10,762 bases of DNA from JBCCZC01 sp039188505. GTDB taxonomy: Bacteria; Pseudomonadota; Gammaproteobacteria; Xanthomonadales; SZUA-38. The notes beneath the pieces are model-generated. The model did no database searches. It was not told the DNA's origin and was given only the letters and a program-made list of their open reading frames with translations. The translations under genes and the position numbers were made by a program. Below, one piece after another: positions 5,192-10,762 of the stretch. The stretch is from assembly GCA_039188505.1 (NCBI GenBank), contig JBCCZC010000182.1, forward strand, positions 1 through 10,762, read 5' to 3'. Positions within the stretch are counted from its first letter, which is position 1. The number at the start of each line of letters is the position of its first letter.

Positions 5192-5425
5192 TCAGCTCAT
5201 CATCGCCATGACCGCAACCATGTTGGCCTGCGATCGGGTTTCCTCGAGCACGGAGCGATAGCCGTCCGGCCCGGGGGGCCAGGGGCGGAAGCGCCGGGCG
5301 GTCAACAGCGACAGTGCTGCGCCCAGGAAGCACACGCCGAAGCAGACTGCGTAGATCAGCTGAAACTGCAGGCGCTCCTTGTTCGCGTGGTTCGTGTCGA
5401 GCTTGGTGACTGCATGTGAGGTCAT
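5192..5425 (-). CDS. pufQ: PufQ-like small membrane protein
   Basis: This 77-residue protein lies in the usual pufQ position, between bchZ and pufB. PufQ is a small protein needed for normal bacteriochlorophyll supply and assembly in Rhodobacter. A polar N-terminus (1-20) leads to one hydrophobic helix (about 21-43, with two Cys), the basic stretch TARRFRPW, and a C-terminal amphipathic part. The ATG at 5425 has AGGAGAGGG six bases upstream, so the longer reading from 5500 is not needed. The segment RPWPPGPDGY (47-56) and what follows closely match the C-terminal tail of PufB, but there is no His at the matching pigment-ligand position. The match to Rhodobacter PufQ is by position, size and topology more than by sequence. 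A diverged antenna-beta relative is the alternative. I saw no convincing separate puf promoter in the 71-base gap after bchZ. Confidence 0.72.
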   Translation of the reverse strand: MTSHAVTKLDTNHANKERLQFQLIYAVCFGVCFLGAALSLLTARRFRPWPPGPDGYRSVLEETRSQANMVAVMAMMS

Positions 5426-5496
5426 GGGGTCCCTCTCCTGATGAGCGGACCGGTGCACGCGATGGCGCAGGCCGGTCAGCGATTCGGAACGCGCGC

Positions 5497-6945
5497 TCAC
5501 GCCGCGCGCGTCCGCTTGGCTGCCTGCTCATAGCAGGTCAGCGAAACTGTCGGCTCGCCCGAGGAGCGAGCACCGTGCTCCGCCGCGTCCCGGAGGCGTT
5601 TGGCGGCAGAGATACGAATGAGTACGGGATAGGCCGCGACGTCGCGTTCCATCGCGGCCTGGGCATCAGCGTCCCAGGAGACTTCCGCGGTATCCCGCAC
5701 CGGGGTGGCTGCCACGGCGTCCATCTCCGTTGCGAGCGGAAGAATGTGGAACAGTGCATCGAAGAGCGCGTTGCACACCTCCTGCAGGAGGTAGGTCGCA
5801 CCCGCGTAGCCCATGAAGGGCGTGCCCGTGTGCCGACGAATGATTGCGCCGGGGAAGGAGGCGGGGATGTACATCGACCGGGCGCCGCTCTCCGCCAGGT
5901 ACATACGCTCGTTGTAGCTGCCGAAGACGACCAGCGGAGGGGACTGCTGGATCGCTTCGCGGACCGCGGCGTTGTCGGGCTTCACGCCGGCGCTGCGCGC
6001 GAAGGCGAAGCTGCACGGCATACCGAGGTCGTTCTCGAGGAAGTAGCGGACGCCGCGCGCGTAGGTCTCGTTCGCGACGATGCCGAAGCTGGCGGTGCCG
6101 AAGAAGTCCTGCGTGACCGAACGCCAGAGATCCCAGATCGGCTTGATCGTGGTGTGCTTTTCGCGCTCGATGAAGGGCTGGGGGTCGATCCCCAGCAATT
6201 CCCCGAGGGCCTCGAGGAATGCCGTCGTGCTCTGCAGTCCGATGGGCGCCTGGAGGTACGGCTTCTCGAGCTCCTCGCACAGGGCCCGGCCGAATTCCCG
6301 GTAGAAGCAGACGTTGACGTCGGCGTCGACCAGGCGCGGAATGTCGTTGAGGTGCGTGGACAACGGGAAGACCAGGTTGATCTCCGCGCCGATCCCTTCG
6401 ATCAGGCGAACGATCTCGGCCAGGTCGGACGGCTGATTGAACATGCCGTAGGCAGGGCCGATCAGGTTGACCCGGGGCTTGTCACCATCCTTGCGCGGCT
6501 TGGCCTTCGGCATCTTGCCGCGCTTGAGTCCGTACTGCCGCCAGAGCCAGGTCATGGCGCGATCGGCGCTTTCCCACTGGTCCTCGTCGATGGTCCGCGG
6601 GAGGAAGCGCTTGATATTCGTGCCCTCGGGCGTCACGCCACCGCCGATCATCTCCGCGATCGATCCGGTGACGACCACGCTGGGTTGATTCGGGTCGAGC
6701 GTCTGGTGCGCTCGCTTCATGGCCTCTTCGGTGCCGCTCTGGCCCAGTTCTTCCTCGCCGAGGCCCGTGACGACGATCGGCAGCTCGTGCGGGGGCAGGC
6801 CGTCCGTGTAGTGCAGTACCGAGGTGACGGGCAGGTTCTCGCAGCCCACCGGGCCGTCGATGATGACCTGGAGACCCTTCACCGCGGTAAACACGTAGAC
6901 GGAGCCCCAGTAGCCACCGGCGCGATCATGGTCAAGGACGAGCAT
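5497..6945 (-). CDS. bchZ: Chlorophyllide a oxidoreductase subunit Z
   Basis: This 482-residue NifK-like subunit forms, with BchY, the catalytic component that reduces the C7=C8 bond of chlorophyllide a to make the bacteriochlorin ring. The N-terminus MLVLDHDRAGGYWGSVYVF leads to IDGPVGCENLPVTSV. Cys35 there is the single cysteine that BchZ contributes to the [4Fe-4S] cluster shared with BchY. Further conserved blocks are the VVVTGSIAEMIGGG region (about 89-102) and LIGPAYGMFNQPSDL. The start codon overlaps the bchY stop (TGATG), and AGGAG lies just upstream, so the two are translationally coupled. The open frame continues far upstream inside bchY, but only the 6945 start fits the family. Length is normal. 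Confidence 0.97.
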   Translation of the reverse strand: MLVLDHDRAGGYWGSVYVFTAVKGLQVIIDGPVGCENLPVTSVLHYTDGLPPHELPIVVTGLGEEELGQSGTEEAMKRAHQTLDPNQPSVVVTGSIAEMIGGGVTPEGTNIKRFLPRTIDEDQWESADRAMTWLWRQYGLKRGKMPKAKPRKDGDKPRVNLIGPAYGMFNQPSDLAEIVRLIEGIGAEINLVFPLSTHLNDIPRLVDADVNVCFYREFGRALCEELEKPYLQAPIGLQSTTAFLEALGELLGIDPQPFIEREKHTTIKPIWDLWRSVTQDFFGTASFGIVANETYARGVRYFLENDLGMPCSFAFARSAGVKPDNAAVREAIQQSPPLVVFGSYNERMYLAESGARSMYIPASFPGAIIRRHTGTPFMGYAGATYLLQEVCNALFDALFHILPLATEMDAVAATPVRDTAEVSWDADAQAAMERDVAAYPVLIRISAAKRLRDAAEHGARSSGEPTVSLTCYEQAAKRTRAA

Positions 6946-8477
6946 CAGCCGGCCACTCCTGCCGCCTCGCCGGGCGCCTGGTCCGGCTTCTTCTTCGGTG
7001 GGCGCTTCGAGATGCGCACCTTGCGGGGCTCCTTCGGCGTGTCGCGCCAGACGCCTGCCGCGTGCCCGGTGCCGACGCCCTCGAAGAACTGGGTCATGGT
7101 GTCGAACCGATCCTGGCTGGCCAGTGCCGCATTCACGACCTGCGCCAGGGAACCTGCTCCGGCCGGGCCCATGAGTGGACGCGCCGAGATCAGATTCGTG
7201 AAATAGAGCGACGGGATCGAGGCTTCCTTGGCCTTCTGCACGACCGGGGTCGTCCCGATGACCAGGTCCGGCTCGAATTCGTTCATCGCGGCGACGTCCT
7301 GCTCGAGCGAGGCGCGGTACGTCACTTCCACGCCCTTCGACTCCAGCCATTCGCGATCCGGGTCCGACCACGCCGTCCGCGGGCAGGCGGTGCCGACGTA
7401 GCGGACGTCCGCGCCGCTCTCGACGAGCAGGCGCGCGACGAGCAGCTCCGATCCCTCGTAGCCGGACATGGTGATCCGCGCCTTGATGGGGGACGCAGCC
7501 AGCGCGCCGCGGATCGGCCCGAGCCACTGGGCCTTCGCGCGGGCGATCAGGTCGGTCTTGACGTTGCACGCCTCGCCGATGGCCTCGAGCCACGCGGCCG
7601 TACCGTCGTGCCCGACCGGTGCGGAGCCGACGATGGGTCGACCCGCAGCCTCGAACTCGCGGAACGAGGCGGTGTAGAAGGGGTGGATCCCGGCGACCGC
7701 CGCGCCGTCGAGGGCGGCATAGAGTTCGCGCCACTCGCGCGTCGGCACGACAGGCCCGGCGGCGAGGCCGAGCGGTTCGAGGAGCTGCCCGATGATCATC
7801 GGGTCTGCAGGGAACATCTCGCCGACGAGGGTGACCGTGGGTCGATCGCTCGCGCCCTCGCGCGGTGCGGCGACAGGGCCCTGTTCGGCCTCCGTACGGG
7901 CGTACTTGAGCATCGCGCCCGCGAGGATGTCCTTGGCCTCGGCGTGCGTCGGAACGCCAAATCCGGGAACGTCGATTCCGATGATGCGCACGCCGTTGAT
8001 CTGCTTCGGCAGCAGCCGGAGGGGGACGCCCGATGCCGTCGGGACGCAGAGATTGGTCACGACGACCGCGTCGTAGAGTTCTGGATCCGCGAGGTCGTGG
8101 ACGGCGTCGCGAATATCCTCGAAGAGCTTGCCCGTGACGAGCGTTTCGGAATTGAAGGGCACGTAGCCCACGGTCCGACGCGCACCGTAGAAGTGTGAGG
8201 TGAAGGTCAGGCCGTAGACGCAGCACGCCGAACCCGACAGAACGGTGGCTGTGCGACGCATGCGAAGGCCGACCCGGAGGGACCCGAAGGCCGGACACAT
8301 GCTCTGGGGCTGGTCGTGGGGGCCGGTCGGGTAGTCCCGCGCATAGCGGTCGAGCGTCTCGCTCTGGCCGGCAGCTCGTGCCGCCTCGATCATCTTCTCC
8401 TTGCCGCCATGGCAGCCGCTTTCGGCGCCAGCAGCGCTGTCGGCCTGGGGAGCTCCGGAGAGGATGGAATCAGACAT
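6945..8477 (-). CDS. bchY: Chlorophyllide a oxidoreductase subunit Y
   Basis: This 510-residue NifD-like subunit is the BchZ partner in chlorophyllide a oxidoreductase. After a poorly conserved N-terminus, Cys61 (QSMCPAFGSLR), Cys85/86 (SGSACCVYGLTF) and Cys144 (TNLCVPTASGVPL) mark the three cluster ligands supplied by BchY. Later blocks include GIDVPGFGVPTHAEAKD, GEMFPADPMIIG and the SGYEGSELLVARLL region. The C-terminus ends in a Lys/Pro/Arg tail (KRPPKKKPDQ). I chose the ATG at 8477. It has GAGGTGG upstream and overlaps the bchX stop by 8 bases; a longer reading to 8612 lies wholly inside bchX. Length agrees with the family. Confidence 0.97.
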   Translation of the reverse strand: MSDSILSGAPQADSAAGAESGCHGGKEKMIEAARAAGQSETLDRYARDYPTGPHDQPQSMCPAFGSLRVGLRMRRTATVLSGSACCVYGLTFTSHFYGARRTVGYVPFNSETLVTGKLFEDIRDAVHDLADPELYDAVVVTNLCVPTASGVPLRLLPKQINGVRIIGIDVPGFGVPTHAEAKDILAGAMLKYARTEAEQGPVAAPREGASDRPTVTLVGEMFPADPMIIGQLLEPLGLAAGPVVPTREWRELYAALDGAAVAGIHPFYTASFREFEAAGRPIVGSAPVGHDGTAAWLEAIGEACNVKTDLIARAKAQWLGPIRGALAASPIKARITMSGYEGSELLVARLLVESGADVRYVGTACPRTAWSDPDREWLESKGVEVTYRASLEQDVAAMNEFEPDLVIGTTPVVQKAKEASIPSLYFTNLISARPLMGPAGAGSLAQVVNAALASQDRFDTMTQFFEGVGTGHAAGVWRDTPKEPRKVRISKRPPKKKPDQAPGEAAGVAG

Positions 8478-9417
8478 TGTCGTAGACCACCTCGAGGGAC
8501 GGGCGCTGGACGTGTGATTTGCCGCAGAGGTCTTCGACCGTCGCCGGTTCGAGGACCACGTTTCTGCCGACCTCGTCTTCATCGAAGAGACCCAGGAGGC
8601 CGTCCTGGTCAAGCGGCGTCGGCAGCACGGGCGGTGCTTCGGCGACGTTCACGCCGAGCTCCGAGAACAGCGGCTCCCACGGGCTGCCGGGGCAGCCGAC
8701 GATCTGATAGTTCGCGCTCTTGCGCCGGATGTCCTCGTCAGCCGGAATGGCGGCGAGAATCGGAATGCCGACCGCTTCGGCGAACTTGTGCGCCTCCCCG
8801 GTTCCGTCGTCCTTGTTGATGACCATTCCCGCGACGCCGACGTTGCCGCCAAGCTTGCGGAAGTACTGGACCGCGGAGCAGACATTATTTGCGACATAGA
8901 GAGACTGGAGGTCGTTCGAGCCGACCACGATCACCTTCTGACACATGTCGCGGGCGATCGGCAGGCCGAAACCGCCGCACACCACGTCGCCGAGAAAGTC
9001 GAGGAGGACGTAGTCGAAATCCCAGTCGTCGAAACCGAGCTTCTCGAGAGTCTCGAAGCCGTGGATGATGCCCCGGCCGCCGCAGCCACGCCCGACCTCG
9101 GGGCCGCCCAGTTCCATGGCGAAGACGCCATCGCGCTTGAAGCAGACATCGCCGATGGCGACGTCCTCGCCCGCCTCCTTCTTGGCCGACGAGGTCTCGA
9201 TGATCGTAGGGCAGGCCTTGCCGCCGAAGAGCAGGGATGTCGTATCGCTCTTGGGGTCGCAGCCGATGAGCAGGACCTTCTTGCCCTGCTGGGCCATCAT
9301 GTAGGAGAGGTTCGAGAGCGTGAAGCTCTTGCCGATGCCGCCCTTGCCGTAGATCGCGATGATCTGCGTCTTGCGGGCAGTCGGGAGCGGCGTGGTGACG
9401 GCCTGGGCCTCACTCAT
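8470..9417 (-). CDS. bchX: Chlorophyllide a reductase iron protein (subunit X)
   Basis: This 315-residue NifH-like ATPase is the electron donor to BchYZ. The P-loop YGKGGIGKS lies at residues 23-31, and the switch-like DPKSDTT at 54-60. Cys112 (GRGCGGRG) and Cys147 (GDVVCGGFGLP) are the two cysteines per monomer that bridge the [4Fe-4S] cluster of the homodimer. LDFLGDVVCGGF, with Phe where NifH and BchL carry Tyr/Val, and the longer N-terminus separate it from BchL. Its ATG overlaps the end of bchC by 8 bases and has GGAG nine bases upstream. The C-terminal extension (about 270-315) is normal for BchX. Confidence 0.97.
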   Translation of the reverse strand: MSEAQAVTTPLPTARKTQIIAIYGKGGIGKSFTLSNLSYMMAQQGKKVLLIGCDPKSDTTSLLFGGKACPTIIETSSAKKEAGEDVAIGDVCFKRDGVFAMELGGPEVGRGCGGRGIIHGFETLEKLGFDDWDFDYVLLDFLGDVVCGGFGLPIARDMCQKVIVVGSNDLQSLYVANNVCSAVQYFRKLGGNVGVAGMVINKDDGTGEAHKFAEAVGIPILAAIPADEDIRRKSANYQIVGCPGSPWEPLFSELGVNVAEAPPVLPTPLDQDGLLGLFDEDEVGRNVVLEPATVEDLCGKSHVQRPSLEVVYDNV

Positions 9418-10396
9418 GGGTGTCTCTCCAGTCGAGAATCATCTTTAGGCAGCTCGCGTCCGAAAACGCCGTGCGGTAGGCGGCGTCCGCCTCGCTCGCG
9501 TCGACGCGGTGGGTGATCAGGCTATCGAGCGACAGAGCGCCGGTATCGATCAGTTCACGGACCGCCGCCAGATCCGGTGGCTGCCATTCCGCGGCGATGC
9601 TGATCCGCGCCTCGCGCATAAAGGCGGGCGGGAAGGCCACCGAAAGGGGCTCCGTATAAAAGCCGGCGAGCACGAGCTCGCCGCCCTTGGCCAGGCGGCC
9701 GACCAGCTCGTCGACCAGTCCGGCGGCGCCGCTGACATCGCAGATCGTTTCGTAGCCGCGGCAGTCGTCGTGTTCGGGGTCGATGACGTCGTAGCCCAGC
9801 GCGCCGGTACGCCGCGCGGGATCGCGCTCCCAGACGACCGGCGCGCCGCCGCGGGCTGCGACCAGGCGAGCGATCAGCCGACCGAGGACCCCGTGGCCGA
9901 CGATGAGGTCGGGCAGCTGCTCGCCACGCTCGATGGCGTGCCAGGCGGTCGCCGCAAGCGCCAGCAGCGTGCCGCGCTCCCCGAGGTTCTCCTCGATCGC
10001 GGTGACGCGACCTTCGGGTACCACGAGGCGAGATGCAGCGCCGCCGAAGAGTCCGCGCACCTCGCCGAAGCAGGCGGCTCCTGGCACGAAGACACGCTGG
10101 CCTTCCTCGAGGCCGGAGGCCCCGCCGGTGGCGGCGATTCGGCCCACGGTTTCGTAGCCCGGCACGAGCGGGTAACCCATGCCGGGAAAGTGCGGCATGC
10201 GCCCGTTCCAGAGAAGCCGCTCCGTGCCGGTGCTGATGCCGCTCCACTCCACGTCGACGACAACGTCGTCGGCGCCGGGGGCGCGAAGTTCGAGTTCACG
10301 GAGCGAGAGGGTTTCCGGACGCTCCACAACCACCGCTCTGGTTCTACAGATCGGGTGGGCCCGGGGGTCGGGCAGGGTTGTGTGCGCAGGATTCAT
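9410..10396 (-). CDS. bchC: 3-hydroxyethyl bacteriochlorophyllide a dehydrogenase
   Basis: This 328-residue medium-chain dehydrogenase-like enzyme oxidises the C3 hydroxyethyl group of the bacteriochlorophyllide precursor to acetyl. It thus acts with BchXYZ in the late pathway. The N-terminal catalytic half holds TRAVVVERPETLSLREL (about 19-35), SGISTGTERLLWNG (52-65) and PGMGYPLVPGYETVG (71-85). The dinucleotide-binding loop VGHGVLG (166-172, GxGxxG) opens the Rossmann half, with Glu190 at the end of the second strand. The ATG lies about 12 bases from the predicted transcription start and has only a weak Shine-Dalgarno (ACGAG). It is the first gene behind the PpsR-type control region, and its stop overlaps bchX by 8 bases. 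Confidence 0.96.
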   Translation of the reverse strand: MNPAHTTLPDPRAHPICRTRAVVVERPETLSLRELELRAPGADDVVVDVEWSGISTGTERLLWNGRMPHFPGMGYPLVPGYETVGRIAATGGASGLEEGQRVFVPGAACFGEVRGLFGGAASRLVVPEGRVTAIEENLGERGTLLALAATAWHAIERGEQLPDLIVGHGVLGRLIARLVAARGGAPVVWERDPARRTGALGYDVIDPEHDDCRGYETICDVSGAAGLVDELVGRLAKGGELVLAGFYTEPLSVAFPPAFMREARISIAAEWQPPDLAAVRELIDTGALSLDSLITHRVDASEADAAYRTAFSDASCLKMILDWRDTHE

Positions 10397-10411
10397 GGTT
10401 GATCTCGTTAG

Positions 10412-10429
10412 TGTCAGTTTAAAGTTACA
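10412..10429. promoter_or_regulatory. PpsR/CrtJ-type operator, perfect TGT-N12-ACA
   Basis: The site reads TGTCAGTTTAAAGTTACA and overlaps the predicted -10 of the bchC promoter. TGT-N12-ACA is the known recognition sequence of the aerobic repressor PpsR/CrtJ, which acts at bchC in Rhodobacter. Position and match support repression of bchCXYZ by oxygen or light. Confidence 0.75.
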
Positions 10430-10443
10430 GTGAGAAATGTCAA
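10416..10443 (-). promoter_or_regulatory. bchC promoter
   Basis: A consensus TTGACA -35 (10438-10443) lies 16 bases from TAAACT (10416-10421), which matches four of six -10 positions. It would start transcription near 10409, just before bchC. The two PpsR-type sites overlap the -35 and the -10. This gives bchCXYZ-puf its own control, although transcription can also enter from crtF. Confidence 0.65.
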
Positions 10444-10455
10444 TTTATCGTTACG
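10438..10455. promoter_or_regulatory. Second PpsR/CrtJ-type operator, one mismatch
   Basis: The site reads TGTCAATTTATCGTTACG, so TGT-N12-ACG instead of ACA. It begins 26 bases from the first site, covers the -35 element and overlaps the crtF stop codon. Paired sites at this kind of spacing fit cooperative PpsR/CrtJ binding. Confidence 0.6.
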
Positions 10456-10762
10456 CTTCTGCCACGGCGAGACCGGTCAGCATGGGGCGGCGGGTTCGTG
10501 GGAAGCGGACCCGTTGGAAGCCCGCTTCCTTGAGGAGTCCCGTGATCTCCCGGGGCGTCCGCGGCCGGCCGCTGCCCATCGCGAGCAGGTAGAACTCGAA
10601 GTAGGCGTCGGTGATCCGGCGCTCGTGCTGTTCGGTCGCGAAGGGCTCTGCGACGAGCAGCGTGTCGCCCTTGTTCATGGCCGCATGAGCGTTGCGCAGC
10701 AGGCCGAGGACGGCCGGATCGTCGTGGTCGTAGAGAACGCGGACCAGAGACACCAGGTCGGC
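10451..10762 (-). CDS. crtF: Carotenoid O-methyltransferase CrtF, C-terminal part
   Basis: This is the last 103 residues of a gene whose 5' end lies outside the window. The frame is open to the window edge. CrtF methylates the tertiary hydroxyl of carotenoids such as demethylspheroidene or hydroxyneurosporene derivatives, using S-adenosylmethionine. The visible part has the family block SLVRVLYDHDDPAVLGLLRNAHAA, followed by LLVAEPFA and the Gly-rich RPRTPREITGLLKEAGF. The last residues (GLAVAEA) are typical of the C-terminus of this methyltransferase class. Its place directly upstream of bchC is the classical crtEF-bchCXYZ-puf arrangement, which supports crtF over other SAM methyltransferases. 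Confidence 0.88.
   Translation of the reverse strand, partial: ADLVSLVRVLYDHDDPAVLGLLRNAHAAMNKGDTLLVAEPFATEQHERRITDAYFEFYLLAMGSGRPRTPREITGLLKEAGFQRVRFPRTRRPMLTGLAVAEA

Noticed and set aside
5500..5550. Possible puf promoter at the end of bchZ (CCGACA ... TATGAG)
   Set aside because: The spacer is only about 15 bases and both hexamers are weak, so it cannot be supported.
5416..7206. Long plus-strand open frame opposite bchZ and the end of bchY
   Set aside because: A shadow typical of high-GC DNA; both opposite genes are confirmed by cluster cysteines and family motifs.

Overview
The window is GC-rich DNA from a purple phototrophic proteobacterium. It carries the downstream part of a photosynthesis gene cluster on the minus strand, in the classical order crtF-bchC-bchX-bchY-bchZ-pufQ-pufB-pufA-pufL-pufM. 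The reaction-centre and LH1 sequences, and the presence of an azurin-type blue copper protein, look gammaproteobacterial to me. That placement is an inference from remembered family sequences, not from a tree.

Right to left along the minus strand: the 3' end of crtF (10762-10451) is followed by a short control region. It holds a sigma70-like promoter overlapped by one perfect and one near-perfect PpsR/CrtJ-type site (TGT-N12-ACA). bchC, bchX and bchY overlap by 8 bases at each junction, and bchY and bchZ overlap by 1 base. These four genes encode the late bacteriochlorophyll steps: the three-subunit chlorophyllide a oxidoreductase BchXYZ and the 3-hydroxyethyl dehydrogenase BchC. A 71-base gap leads to pufQ, then LH1 beta (pufB), LH1 alpha (pufA, only 43 codons) and the reaction-centre subunits pufL and pufM. 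Strong hairpins lie between pufQ and pufB and between pufA and pufL. They fit the mRNA processing and stability elements known from Rhodobacter puf mRNA. The operon ends at a textbook intrinsic terminator just after pufM. There is no pufC (tetrahaem cytochrome subunit) next to it.

Beyond a roughly 400-base convergent intergenic region with no convincing gene, a plus-strand gene encodes an azurin-domain lipoprotein with a long Ala/Ser/Glu-rich linker and its own terminator. Its nearness to a puf operon without pufC makes it a plausible, unproven, periplasmic electron carrier. Upstream of it, on the minus strand, a TTGACA-type promoter, a hairpin with a C-rich loop and an intrinsic terminator together look like an undescribed small RNA of about 125 nt. 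The left end is an OmpA-family outer-membrane protein on the minus strand, with a GTG start, a calcium-binding TSP3-like repeat and a terminator.

The least ordinary points are the candidate small RNA, a Gln at the reaction-centre L104 position, a missing His(-18) in LH1 beta, and a strong match between the C-terminal tails of PufQ and PufB.
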